Positions 25,831-34,640 of a stretch of DNA of 64,000 bases are shown piece after piece; the stretch's first letter is position 1, and every line of letters starts with the position of its first letter. The translations under genes and the position numbers were made by a program. This DNA is from Streptomyces sp. A1136 (GTDB taxonomy: Bacteria > Actinomycetota > Actinomycetes > Streptomycetales > Streptomycetaceae): the NCBI RefSeq assembly GCF_004795055.1, contig NZ_SSBJ01000002.1:1-64000 (forward strand), given 5' to 3'. Below the pieces are notes generated by a model. That model was given only the letters and a program-made list of their open reading frames with translations. It searched no databases and was not told the origin of the DNA.

Positions 25831-26438
25831 GGACGCTCGTCGTGGGCACCGGGGCGCTGCTGCTGGAGACGGAGTCCGCCGCGGAGGTGGCAGCGCTGCA
25901 CGCGGAGTTGCTGCGGCGGCGCGCGGAGCTGGGCGGCGTGCGGGACATCGTGCCCGCGGCGCGGACGGTGTTGCTGGACGGTGTGCGGGACCCGGCCGCC
26001 CTGGGGGCGCGGATCGCCCGCTGGGAGGTGCCCGCCCTGACGCCGTCCCAGGGGCCGCTGGTGCGGGTGCCGGTCCGGTACGACGGGCCGGACCTGGCGG
26101 AGGTGGCGGCGCTGTGGGGCGTGCGGGCGGACGAGGTCCCGGAGGTCGTCGGGGGCACCGTCTTCCGGGTCGCGTTCTGCGGCTTCGCACCCGGTTTCGG
26201 CTACCTCACGGGGCTTCCGGCCCGTTTCCACCTGCCCCGCCGGGCCACGCCCCGGACGTCCGTCCCGGCGGGCTCGCTGGCACTGGCCGGCGAGTACGCC
26301 GGGGTCTACCCGCGCTCCTCCCCCGGCGGCTGGCAGCTGATCGGATCGACGGACGCGGTGGTGTGGGACCCGGAGCGGGAGCCGGCCGCGCTGTTCGCCC
26401 CGGGGGTACGGGTGCGGTTCGAGGAGGCGGGGGCGTGA
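25827..26438 (+). CDS. pxpB: 5-oxoprolinase subunit B (KipI/allophanate hydrolase N-domain family)
   Basis: A 203-residue KipI-type subunit. The conserved core is FCGFAPGFGYLTGLP followed by RTSVPAGSLALAGEYAGVYP and PGGWQLIGST. It forms the catalytic pair with PxpC. GTG at 25827 overlaps pxpA and the stop overlaps pxpC, so all three subunits are translationally coupled, which suits a fixed complex. Confidence 0.92.
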   Translation: MRTLVVGTGALLLETESAAEVAALHAELLRRRAELGGVRDIVPAARTVLLDGVRDPAALGARIARWEVPALTPSQGPLVRVPVRYDGPDLAEVAALWGVRADEVPEVVGGTVFRVAFCGFAPGFGYLTGLPARFHLPRRATPRTSVPAGSLALAGEYAGVYPRSSPGGWQLIGSTDAVVWDPEREPAALFAPGVRVRFEEAGA

Positions 26439-27298
26439 GCGGGCTGCTGGTGGTGCGGGCGGGGGCGCTGACCACCGTCCAGGACCGGGGGCGCCCCGGG
26501 TTCGCGCACCTGGGCGTGCCCCGGTCGGGCGCGCTGGACGCGGGGGCGCACGCGCTGGCCAACCGCCTGGTGGGCAACCCGCCGGACGCCGCCGCCCTGG
26601 AGACCACGCTGGACGGCGTGGCGCTGCGCGCGCGGGCCCCGGTCACCGTGGCCGTCACGGGGGCGCCCTGCGCGGTACGGGTCTCGGGGCGCCCGGCGCC
26701 CTGGGGAGCGCCGGTCCGGCTGCGGGCGGGGGCGGAGCTCGACGTGGGCCGGGCGGTCTCGGGGCTGCGGAGCTACGTCGCGGTGCGGGGCGGGTTCGCC
26801 GTCCCGCCGGTGCTGGGCAGTCGCTCGACGGACCTGCTGTCGGGGCTGGGGCCGGCCGTCCTGTCGGCCGGGACGGTGCTGCCGGTGGGCCCGGCCGGGG
26901 CGGATCCGGTCCGCGGGGCGGACGCCCTGGGGGTGCCGGGGCCGCCGGCGGAGCTGGTGCTGCCGCTGCGGCCGGGCCCTCGGGCCGACTGGTTCGAGGC
27001 GGCCTCGGTCGAGCGGCTGCTGCGGTCGCCCTACCGGGTGTCGGCCCGGTCGAACCGGATCGGTCTGCGTACGGAGGGCGGTCCTGCGCTGATCCGCCGC
27101 CGGAGCGGGGAACTGCCGAGCGAGGGCATGGTCCTGGGCGCGGTGCAGATCCCGCCGGACGGCCTCCCGGTGCTGTTCCTGGCCGACCACCCCGTCACGG
27201 GCGGCTACCCGGTGCTCGGCGTGGTCCTCCCCGGCCGCCCGCTGGACGCGGCGGCCCAGGCCGGACCGGGGACGGTGGTGCGGTTCGTGCGGGCCTAG
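26435..27298 (+). CDS. pxpC: 5-oxoprolinase subunit C (KipA/biotin-dependent carboxyltransferase-like)
   Basis: A 287-residue KipA-type subunit. It starts with VVRAGALTTVQDRGRPG, the family signature, and has LGVPRSGALD and ARSNRIGLRTEG; PSEGMVLGAVQIPPDG is near the C-terminus. GTG at 26435 overlaps pxpB by four bases. Together with A and B it forms the ATP-dependent 5-oxoprolinase. Confidence 0.92.
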   Translation: MSGLLVVRAGALTTVQDRGRPGFAHLGVPRSGALDAGAHALANRLVGNPPDAAALETTLDGVALRARAPVTVAVTGAPCAVRVSGRPAPWGAPVRLRAGAELDVGRAVSGLRSYVAVRGGFAVPPVLGSRSTDLLSGLGPAVLSAGTVLPVGPAGADPVRGADALGVPGPPAELVLPLRPGPRADWFEAASVERLLRSPYRVSARSNRIGLRTEGGPALIRRRSGELPSEGMVLGAVQIPPDGLPVLFLADHPVTGGYPVLGVVLPGRPLDAAAQAGPGTVVRFVRA

Positions 27299-27442
27299 GG
27301 CCCCGGGCCGCCCTCGGGTCCGGGTCGGCGGGGCCCCGTCCGTGAAGGGCGCGGTCTGTGGGGCGGTTCCCGAGCCCGGGGCTTCCGGCAGCCCGGCGGG
27401 CCTCGGGCCCGGGAAAGGGCGCGCGGGGCGGAGCCGGGCCCC

Positions 27443-28840
27443 CTACACCGCCGACTCCGGGGCGATGCGGCTGCGGACCGCCGACTGGACGTCCTCTTCC
27501 TCCGCCGGGTCGGCCGCGAGGCGGCGCAGACGCGGGGCGACCCGTGCGTCGGCGGTCTCGGCGTGGCGGGCGGCGACCTCGCGGGTGGTCTCCTCGCAGT
27601 CCCACAGGCACTCGACGGCGAAGCCCGCCGCGAAGGACGCGTCCGTGCCGGCCAGGGCCCGGGCGGCGCGACCGCGCAGGTGCGAGGAGGACGTCTCGCG
27701 GTAGATGTGGCGCAGTACCGGCGCCGCGCAGCCGATCGCCAGTCGGCCGGCGCCGTCGACGAGGGCGAACAGACGCCGGGTGTCGGGGCCGTGTCCGCGG
27801 ACGGTGGAGCGCAGGGCCCCCAGCACGAACCGGGCGTCCTCGGGGCCGCCGCGGGCCGCGAGGAGGGCGCCGGCGGCGGCTCCCAGGGCGTCGGGGCGGT
27901 GGACCCACAGGCGGGCCCGCTCGACGGCCGCCGGGCCGCACATGCGCTCGTAGGCGGCCACGGCGGGCTCGTCCCCGGCGGCTTCGATGAGGTCCAGCAC
28001 GGCCGGGTTGTCCGGTTCGGCCAGGACGAGGTGGTGCAGGGCCGTGGCCCGGGCGGCCTCGCCGTGTGCCCCGGCGGCGGCCGCGAAGACGGTCGGGCGG
28101 TCCTCGGGCGCGGCCACCGCGGCGAGGCAGCGGGCGGCCGGGACGTGCAGCGGCGTGCCGCGGCGCAGCCCGTCGGCGGCCCATTCGAAGACGGCCTGGA
28201 CGCCCCAGCCGGGCTGGGGGCCCTTGGGGGTCAGTTGGCGCTGCCAGCGGTCGAAGGAGCCCTGTTCACGGGCGGCGCGCAGCCGCTCCCCGTGGGCGGC
28301 GGTCTCCTCCCACAGCCGCCAGGGCCGGGGCTCGTAGGCGTCGCGGACGGCGGTGGCGAGCCGCGCCCCGCCGTCCTTCGTGGCGGGGAAGCGGGCGAGC
28401 ACGGGCGCGGCCAGGGACCGCAGGCCCTCGTCGTCGTCGCGCAGGGCGAGCTCGTCGAGTGCCCAGGACCAGTTCACGCCGTGGGCGGCGTACCGGCGCA
28501 GCAGCATCAGCGCGTCGTCGCGCCCGTAGGCGGCGAGGTGGCCGAGCACGGACAGGGCCAGGCCGGTCCGGTGCTCGTCCTCGTCGAGGATGTCCTCGGC
28601 GCCGAAGAGGTGGGCCTCGATCTCGCCGAGGGGGCCGTCGAGGTCCAGGTAGAGGCGGGCGTAGTACAGCGAGCGGTTCTCGACCTGCCAGTCCCGGCGC
28701 GGATCGCTGACGACGCACTGGTCGAGGGCCGCGAGGGCCTCCACCCTGGGCGCCGCGAGCGCGTGCAGCGTGCCGTCGCCGCGGCCGCGCTGGAGGAGCC
28801 CGAGCAGGGTGCCGCTCGGCGCTATGACTGGTTCGAACAT
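27443..28840 (-). CDS. HEAT-repeat protein
   Basis: A 465-residue soluble protein made of short paired helices (for example RCLAAVAAPEDRPTVFAAAA and RAARALAGTDASFAAGFAVE), which I read as degenerate HEAT repeats across most of the length. Such proteins act as binding scaffolds; the partner is unknown. A conserved N-terminal block DPRRDWQVENRSLYYARLYL contains an NRSLYY motif. ATG at 28840 has a GAGG ribosome site. It is convergent with pxpC across 144 GC-rich bases that hold several overlapping palindromes of CCCGGGCC type. Confidence 0.78.
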   Translation of the reverse strand: MFEPVIAPSGTLLGLLQRGRGDGTLHALAAPRVEALAALDQCVVSDPRRDWQVENRSLYYARLYLDLDGPLGEIEAHLFGAEDILDEDEHRTGLALSVLGHLAAYGRDDALMLLRRYAAHGVNWSWALDELALRDDDEGLRSLAAPVLARFPATKDGGARLATAVRDAYEPRPWRLWEETAAHGERLRAAREQGSFDRWQRQLTPKGPQPGWGVQAVFEWAADGLRRGTPLHVPAARCLAAVAAPEDRPTVFAAAAGAHGEAARATALHHLVLAEPDNPAVLDLIEAAGDEPAVAAYERMCGPAAVERARLWVHRPDALGAAAGALLAARGGPEDARFVLGALRSTVRGHGPDTRRLFALVDGAGRLAIGCAAPVLRHIYRETSSSHLRGRAARALAGTDASFAAGFAVECLWDCEETTREVAARHAETADARVAPRLRRLAADPAEEEDVQSAVRSRIAPESAV

Positions 28841-29181
28841 GGGAATGGCCTCAAATCAAGCTGGGGACGCAACCGGGAATCGGGATTCACAGGGCCGCGT
28901 AACAGCATGTGAGGACGTTCGCCGACTTGTTCCGCTCGATGTTGACCATTGCCTTCTCACTCTCGTCGATGCTTCGCGATCAGTACGGCCGGTTCGGCGG
29001 GGGTGGGCGGGAACGGCGTTCGTGTCCAGCCCGCTCCTGCCCGTCCGTCATGTCCGCGAATCGAATCCGACGCCATGATGACCCAGGCGGTTTGTGCGCC
29101 GCGACCACATTTACGTCCGCCGTGACCAACCCGTGAGGTCGGGGACCGGTCGCAAGCGCGCCGGTCCCGGCCGGAAACGGA
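28841..29181. other. Intergenic region upstream of the HEAT gene
   Basis: These 341 bases lie between two minus-strand genes. They carry the promoter of the HEAT gene and the end of the ankyrin gene. GC is lower than average around 28850-28985. Small ORFs here have no ribosome sites or protein-like sequence. I see no confident promoter hexamers and no RNA gene. Confidence 0.4.
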
Positions 29182-29604
29182 CTACTCGGCTCCGAAAAGT
29201 GCGAGCAGGTCGGTCTTGGCGAACATGCGCGCCGTGTCCACGGCCGAGGGCGTTCCGGCGTACGGGTCGGCCCCGCCGGCGAGCAGCGCGCGGATGACGG
29301 CCTCCTCGCCCTTGAAGACGGCGCCGGCCAGCGGGGTCTGGCCGCGGTCGTTGGCCCGGTCGGCTTCGGCGCCGCGCTCCAGCAGGGCGGTGACGGCCTC
29401 GGCGTGACCGTGGTAGGCGGCGAGCATGACGAGGGTGTCACCGCGGTCGTTGGTGAGGTTCGCCGGGACGCCTGCGTCGAGGTACGCGGCCAGCGTCGCG
29501 CTCTCGCCCTGTCGGGCGAGGTCGAAGATCTTGGTGGCCAGCTCGATGACGTCCTCGTCGGGGACGTCCTGCGCCCCGGTGCCGTCCTCGGTGTGCTCGC
29601 TCAT
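29182..29604 (-). CDS. Ankyrin-repeat protein
   Basis: A 140-residue protein with about three ankyrin repeats. Typical units are DRGDTLVMLAAYHGHAEAVT and DRGQTPLAGAVFKGEEAVIR, each followed by LL..GA/LAGGADP. A polar N-terminal helix precedes them. It should bind a protein partner in the cytoplasm. The ATG has GAAAGGCGG upstream. Similar small ankyrin proteins in other bacteria sit next to catalase or other enzymes, but none is here. Confidence 0.85.
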   Translation of the reverse strand: MSEHTEDGTGAQDVPDEDVIELATKIFDLARQGESATLAAYLDAGVPANLTNDRGDTLVMLAAYHGHAEAVTALLERGAEADRANDRGQTPLAGAVFKGEEAVIRALLAGGADPYAGTPSAVDTARMFAKTDLLALFGAE

Positions 29605-29970
29605 CGTTCGTACCGCCTTTCACTCACTGTCGTCGGCAGGGGTTTCCCCAGGCCGCGGGGGCAGGGGGGCGTACGGGACCGCGTCCGTACGGGTGAATCG
29701 CCAGGGTAGCGCCCGGGTCAGCACACGACGGGGACGGTCCGAGGCGAAGATCTCCCTTGCCCCGGTCCACCCCCGCCCGCCGCACCCCACCCACCGTCCC
29801 CCGACCGCGCCCCTTGACCGCTTCGGGGCCGACGCGCCAGCCGGGCGCGGCCGGTCAAGTGAAAGTCGCCGGGATTCACTCGTATGCACCTTTTGTCGCA
29901 TTGATACTTTCTGTGAGCCTGGAAGAACTGATGGTGACCGTCCCACTCCCACCCACCAGGAGAAGTCGTC
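29605..29970. other. Divergent intergenic region, ankyrin / small membrane protein
   Basis: This 366-base gap holds the ankyrin promoter and that of the rightward small membrane gene. CTTGACCG (29813-29820) and CGGTCAAG (29862-29869) are an exact inverted pair 41 bases apart, which could be two operator half-sites or two facing -35 elements. The stretch 29880-29925 is AT-richer (GCATTGATACTTTCTG) and probably contains the rightward -10. Confidence 0.4.
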
Positions 29971-30165
29971 ATGGTCCTGTCCATCTCAGGCGTCGTTCTG
30001 CTCGGCATCATCGCCTTCCTCTTCTTCAAGAAGGACGGGATGAAGCTGACCCACGCGTTCGTGTGCTCGCTGTTCGGCTTCTTCCTCGCCGGCTCCGCCA
30101 TCGCCCCGAGCATCACGGCGAGCACGGCGAGCCTCGCGAGCCTCCTCGGTGGGATCAAGCTCTGA
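29971..30165 (+). CDS. Small two-helix membrane protein
   Basis: A 64-residue protein conserved in streptomycetes. Helix 1 is ISGVVLLGIIAFLFF, followed by the charged loop KKDGMK and helix 2 FVCSLFGFFLAGSAIA; the tail is Ser/Ala/Leu-rich. AGGAGA lies eight bases before the ATG. The FtsK-like gene follows after 149 bases, and the pair recalls the small Spd membrane proteins and Tra ATPases of conjugative elements, but function here is not known. Confidence 0.82.
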   Translation: MVLSISGVVLLGIIAFLFFKKDGMKLTHAFVCSLFGFFLAGSAIAPSITASTASLASLLGGIKL

Positions 30166-30314
30166 GCCCGCCCCACGCCGTTCAGGCCGGCCGGCCCGGG
30201 CCGGCCTGACGGCCGTCCGGGGCCGCCCCGCTCCCGGCCGCACCACACCACTCCGCGCCCGACCGTCCCGCGCAACCGCACCGTCCCGCCACACCACAAC
30301 TCCAGGAGACGCCC

Positions 30315-32039
30315 GTGGCCCGGCGCCCACTCCCCCGCATCCTCATCGGTGGCACCCTCTCGCCGGCCCGGGGCCGCGACCTCGCCCGCGCGGCCGCCGA
30401 GAACGCCACGGACGTCCTCCATCCGCTGCTCGTCATCGGGCGCGGTCTGCGCGTCCTGGCCTCCATCGGGCGACGCAAGTGGGCCGACACCCCCAAGGAC
30501 AAGCGCGGCCCCGCGCTGTTCCTGGGGGCCGCGGTCGTCCTCGTCCTGGCGCTCATGCCCTACGGCCCGCTCATCGGACTGCTCGCCCTGATGGGGACGG
30601 CGGCCTGGCACGGACGGCCGCGCACCCCCGTGAAGACCGGTCCCAGCGACGCCGAGGCCGAGCGCCTCGGCTCGCTCTACGAGGCCCTCGTGCCCTACTT
30701 CTCCGTCCCGGAGGACCCCAGCCCCCTGTTCGCCCACGGCGGGAGCTGGGACCAGGCGTTCAGCGACCACGCGTTCGACGCGTCGGGCCGCGTCACCCGG
30801 CTCCGCATCCGCTACCCGGCCTACTTCGCGGACGGCGAGCCCGCCGCCCGGGCGCGGATCGAGGCCCTGCTGCACACCAAGTCCGGGCGCGGGCGGGAGT
30901 ACCTCTTCGACTGGGACGAGGAGGGCAACCAGCTCGAACTGCGGGTGTTGGACGCCCTGTCGACGGGCATCGCCGCCCAGCCGTTCGTGACCGCCCCCGG
31001 GGAGACGGTCCTCGGGTTCACCGACGCCGGTGGTGTGCAGCGCACGCTGCCCGTGCTGGAGGGCGACGAGCCGTGTGACGCGCCCCCGGTGATCTGGCGG
31101 ACCGGACCCCGCTCGACGGAGCCGCACCTGCTGGCGGTCGGCCAACCGGGCAGCGGCACCTCGACCCTGCTGCGCTCGATCGCCTTGCAGGCACTGCGGC
31201 ACGGTGGCGAGGTGCTGATCGTCGAGGGCGGTGGCAGCGGCGAGTACGCCTGCCTCGCCGGCCGGGCGGGGGTGCTCGCGGTCGAGTGCGGTCCGAGCGG
31301 GGCGGCGGCCACGCTGGAGTGGGCGGCCCAGGAGACGGAGCGGCGGCTGATCGCCGCCCAACGGGCCCGGGAAGCCGGCAGCGCCATGCCCGAGGACGCC
31401 CGCCGCCCGCTGTGGGTCCTGCTCGACCGGCCCGGCGTCCTCGCGCACCCGGCGGCGGCCGAGGGTGGGCCGGAGCCGTTGGGGCGGCTCCAGGTGCCGC
31501 TGCGGCACGGGCGCGCGGCGCACGTCACGGTCGTGGTGGCCGAGCAGTTCGAGCAAGTGGAGCTGCTGGGCGACTGCGTCTGGCAGTACACCCGGGCCCG
31601 GGTGGTGCTCGGCCCGGCAGGCAGCGGGCAGATCGCCGAGGTACTGGGGCTGCCCCCGCACACCACCCCGACGCCGCAGGTGCCTCCGGGGCGCGGGTAC
31701 GCCCGCCTGGGCGCGGGTCCCGTCCACCGGCTCCAGGTACCGGCCACGCCGGACCCGTACGACGACGCCTCGCACCCGGCGCACCGACAGGCGGTGCGGG
31801 AGCTGCTGCCGGAGCGGACGGAGCGGCGCGCGCCCAGGCCGGCGGGGCCGGAGGACCTCGCCCCCGCCAAGCCGCTGCGCATCGTCCAGCCGCCGGCGCG
31901 GGCGCAGGCACCGTCGATCGACGTCGAGGAGGGCGGGAGCGACGAGGCGCAGGAGCGGGAGGAGAAGGGCGCGCGGGAGGCGCTGGAGGCGTCGGCGGAG
32001 ACACCGAAGGCCCGCGGCCCCTGGCCCGTGGGTCCCTGA
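30315..32039 (+). CDS. FtsK/TraSA-like membrane ATPase with a degenerate P-loop
   Basis: A 574-residue protein. A basic N-terminus is followed by a hydrophobic region near residues 75-95 (GAAVVLVLALMPYGPLIGLLA), then a cytoplasmic RecA-like ATPase domain from ~250. The Walker A position reads GQPGSGTSTLL with T282 where the lysine should be; Walker B-like residues are RPLWVLLDRPG. The last ~60 residues are acidic and disordered. Relation to actinomycete plasmid Tra/FtsK ATPases is inferred from layout and motif spacing. GTG at 30315 has a GGAG site. No integrase or other transfer gene accompanies it. Confidence 0.72.
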   Translation: MARRPLPRILIGGTLSPARGRDLARAAAENATDVLHPLLVIGRGLRVLASIGRRKWADTPKDKRGPALFLGAAVVLVLALMPYGPLIGLLALMGTAAWHGRPRTPVKTGPSDAEAERLGSLYEALVPYFSVPEDPSPLFAHGGSWDQAFSDHAFDASGRVTRLRIRYPAYFADGEPAARARIEALLHTKSGRGREYLFDWDEEGNQLELRVLDALSTGIAAQPFVTAPGETVLGFTDAGGVQRTLPVLEGDEPCDAPPVIWRTGPRSTEPHLLAVGQPGSGTSTLLRSIALQALRHGGEVLIVEGGGSGEYACLAGRAGVLAVECGPSGAAATLEWAAQETERRLIAAQRAREAGSAMPEDARRPLWVLLDRPGVLAHPAAAEGGPEPLGRLQVPLRHGRAAHVTVVVAEQFEQVELLGDCVWQYTRARVVLGPAGSGQIAEVLGLPPHTTPTPQVPPGRGYARLGAGPVHRLQVPATPDPYDDASHPAHRQAVRELLPERTERRAPRPAGPEDLAPAKPLRIVQPPARAQAPSIDVEEGGSDEAQEREEKGAREALEASAETPKARGPWPVGP

Positions 32040-32118
32040 GCCCGCCCCGGACCGGCTCTGAGCCCGCCCCGGACCGGCCCGAGCGGCCCAGCGCGCGCCG
32101 CCGCGACCCGCGTACGGG

Positions 32119-33678
32119 CTACGCGACGAACGTGCGCGGCGGCTCCGCCCCGCTGCCGCCCGCGCCGGTTCCGACCAGCCGGGCCGCCGCCGCCAGCCGG
32201 GCGGCGGCTTCCTCGGCGACCGGGCCGCCCACGGTGAACGGCAGCCGGACGTACCCCTCGAACGCCCCGTCCACGCCGAACCGGGGGCCCGAGGGGACGC
32301 GCACGCCGACCCGCTCCCCCACCTCGGCCAGGCGCGAGCCGGACAGTCCGCCCGCCCGGGCCCACAGCGTGAGACCTCCCCGGGGCACGTCGAACTCCCA
32401 GTCCGGCAGTTCCCGGCGCACCGCCGCGACCAGCGCGTCACGGTTGTCCCTGGCCTGGACCCGGCGGATGCCCACCGCCTCCTCCCAGCCGCCGGTGCGC
32501 ATCAGCCAGTTCACCGCGAGCTGTTCCAGCACCGGGGTGCCGAGGTCGGCGTAGGCGCGCGCGGCGACCAGGCTGCGGATGACGTCGGGGGCGGCGCGTA
32601 CCCAGCCGATCCGCATGCCCGCCCAGAACGCCTTGCTGGCCGAGCCGACCGTGACGACGGTGGAGCCGGCCGGGTCGAAGGAGCAGACCGGTCGGGGCAT
32701 CGCGAGGTCGGGGTCGAGCCGCAGTTCGGCCATGGTCTCGTCGGCGACCAGGACGGTACCGGCGGAGCGGGCCGCCTCGACCATGGCGCGGCGCTGGTCG
32801 TCGGAGGCCAGGGCGCCGGTCGGGTTGTGGAAGTCGGCGACGACGTAGGCGAGGCGCGGCGCGGAGTCCCGCAGCACCTGACGCCAGACGTCCATGTCCC
32901 AGCCGCCGAGCCCGGCGGACATCGCCACGGGTACGAGGCGCACCCCGGCCGCGCGCATGAGCTGGAGGATGTTGGCGTAGGAGGGCGACTCGACGGCGAT
33001 GCGCTCGCCCCGGCCGGCGAAGAGGCTGCAAATGGCGTCGATGGCACCCATCGCGCCGGTGGTGACCATGATCTGCTCGGGCATGGTGGGGATGCCGCGC
33101 TCGGTGTAGCGGTCGGCGAGCATCCGGCGCAGCGCGGGCAGTCCGGCGGGGTAGTCGCCGTGGGTGTGGGCGTAGGGCGGCAGCTCCTCCAGGGCTCCTT
33201 GGACGGCTTTGGTGAGCCAGGGTTCGGGGGCCGGGAGGGCGGCGCAGCCCAGGTCGATCATCGAGCCGAGGGATTCGGGAGGCAGCGGTTCCAGGCCCCG
33301 GGCGGGCAGCGGGTTCCCGGCGGGTACGGCGGTCCAACTGCCGGCGCCCCGACGGGATTCGAGGAATCCCTCGCCGCGCAGGGCCTCGTAGGCGGCGGCG
33401 ACGGTGGTGCGGCTGAGGGTGAGCGCGACGGCCAGTTCCCGCTCGGCGGGCAGCCGCGCGGCCACGGGGACGCGGCCTTCGAGGACGAGCAGCCTGATCC
33501 CGTCGGCCAGGACGCGGTAGGCGGGGGGCTTGCGGGAACCGGGGACGGGAGGCCGGTCCTGTTGCGAGGTGACCAGACGGGCGAGCTGGGCGGCACCGAC
33601 CGCTGAGGTCCACTGAGCCATGCTGTCCGGTCCACCTTCGTCGAATTGGCCTCGACCCACCGGTTCGGGGGTCGGCAT
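32119..33678 (-). CDS. MocR-type (GntR + aminotransferase) PLP-dependent regulator
   Basis: A 519-residue MocR protein. An N-terminal GntR winged helix (PAERELAVALTLSRTTVAAA) is joined to a class I aminotransferase domain with DFHNPTGALASDDQR and the PLP lysine in SASKAFWAG. Such proteins control vitamin B6, GABA or amino-acid genes and often their divergent neighbour; here that is the glycerophosphodiesterase gene, 124 bases away. ATG 33678 has AGGAG eight bases upstream; ATG 33621 is a weaker alternative. The sequence gives no clue to the effector. Confidence 0.9.
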   Translation of the reverse strand: MPTPEPVGRGQFDEGGPDSMAQWTSAVGAAQLARLVTSQQDRPPVPGSRKPPAYRVLADGIRLLVLEGRVPVAARLPAERELAVALTLSRTTVAAAYEALRGEGFLESRRGAGSWTAVPAGNPLPARGLEPLPPESLGSMIDLGCAALPAPEPWLTKAVQGALEELPPYAHTHGDYPAGLPALRRMLADRYTERGIPTMPEQIMVTTGAMGAIDAICSLFAGRGERIAVESPSYANILQLMRAAGVRLVPVAMSAGLGGWDMDVWRQVLRDSAPRLAYVVADFHNPTGALASDDQRRAMVEAARSAGTVLVADETMAELRLDPDLAMPRPVCSFDPAGSTVVTVGSASKAFWAGMRIGWVRAAPDVIRSLVAARAYADLGTPVLEQLAVNWLMRTGGWEEAVGIRRVQARDNRDALVAAVRRELPDWEFDVPRGGLTLWARAGGLSGSRLAEVGERVGVRVPSGPRFGVDGAFEGYVRLPFTVGGPVAEEAAARLAAAARLVGTGAGGSGAEPPRTFVA

Positions 33679-33802
33679 TGGATCGCTCCTGCGGGGTCAG
33701 GGTGTCATGGGGAGGTCCATTCGGGCCAGGGGGACCGGATCGTTCACCACGTGTCCGTCCGGCCGCTCACGCCCCACCGGTCGCAGCGGGCATACTGCCG
33801 CC

Positions 33803-34573
33803 GTGACGCACGTACGCCTTCGCCATCCGTACCTGGACCACCCGGCCCCGATCCCCTTCGCCCACCGGGGCGGGGCGGCGGACGGCCTGGAGAACACCGC
33901 CGCCGCCTTCCGACGGGCCGCCGCGGCGGGCTACCGGTACTTCGAGACGGATGTGCACGCCACCGCCGACGGCAAGCTGGTCGCCTTCCACGACGCCACC
34001 CTGGACCGGGTGACGGACGCGAAAGGCCGGATCGCAGAGCTGTCCTGGAGGCAGGTGAGTGCCGCGCGGGTGGCCGGGACGGAGCGGCTGTCGCTCTTCG
34101 AGGACCTGCTGGAGGAGTTCCCCGACGCCCGCTGGAACGTGGACATCAAGGCCGAGTCGGCGCTGTACCCGCTGGTCAACCTGATCGCCCGGGCGGGCGT
34201 GTGGGACCGGGTGTGCGTGGGTTCCTTCTCGGAGGGCCGGGTGGCCCGGGCGCACCGGATCGCGGGGCCCCGGCTGGCGACCTCCTACGGGGTCCTGGGG
34301 GTGTTGGGGCTGCGACTGCGCTCGTACGCGATCCCTGCGGCCCTGCGGGTGGGCGCGGTGGCGGCGCAGGTCCCGGAGACCCAGGCGGGCGTACGGGTGG
34401 TCGACCGGCGCTTCGTCCGCACCGCGCACGCGCGCGGGCTCCAGGTGCACGTGTGGACCGTGAACGAACCGGAACGCATGGAGGCGCTGCTCGACCTGGG
34501 CGTGGATGGCATCATGACCGACCGGATCGACATCTTGCGCACGGTGCTGGACCGCCGCGGAGCCTGGGCCTGA
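33803..34573 (+). CDS. Glycerophosphodiester phosphodiesterase
   Basis: A 256-residue GDPD-family barrel enzyme that splits glycerophosphodiesters to glycerol-3-phosphate and an alcohol. Motifs FAHRGG, ENTAAAF, ETDVHATADGKLVAFHD and HVWTVNEPERM carry the catalytic histidines and metal ligands. No signal peptide, so it is probably cytoplasmic. GTG 33803 is preceded by CATACT at a six-base distance and no ribosome site, so the mRNA is likely leaderless. The MFS gene follows 67 bases later and may be cotranscribed. Confidence 0.9.
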   Translation: MTHVRLRHPYLDHPAPIPFAHRGGAADGLENTAAAFRRAAAAGYRYFETDVHATADGKLVAFHDATLDRVTDAKGRIAELSWRQVSAARVAGTERLSLFEDLLEEFPDARWNVDIKAESALYPLVNLIARAGVWDRVCVGSFSEGRVARAHRIAGPRLATSYGVLGVLGLRLRSYAIPAALRVGAVAAQVPETQAGVRVVDRRFVRTAHARGLQVHVWTVNEPERMEALLDLGVDGIMTDRIDILRTVLDRRGAWA

Positions 34574-34640
34574 CCGCTCGCCGGGCCCGCGCGCGGGCCC
34601 GGTCGGCCGGTGCGGCACGGGGACGGCGAGGGGACACCGC

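Noticed and set aside
29037..29110. Possible tRNA suggested by CGAATCGAATCC near 29056
   Set aside because: No cloverleaf: acceptor, D and anticodon stems cannot be formed around it.
29971..32039. Integrated conjugative element
   Set aside because: Only a small membrane protein and an FtsK-like protein resemble transfer functions. No integrase, excisionase, replication gene, tRNA or att repeats are seen.
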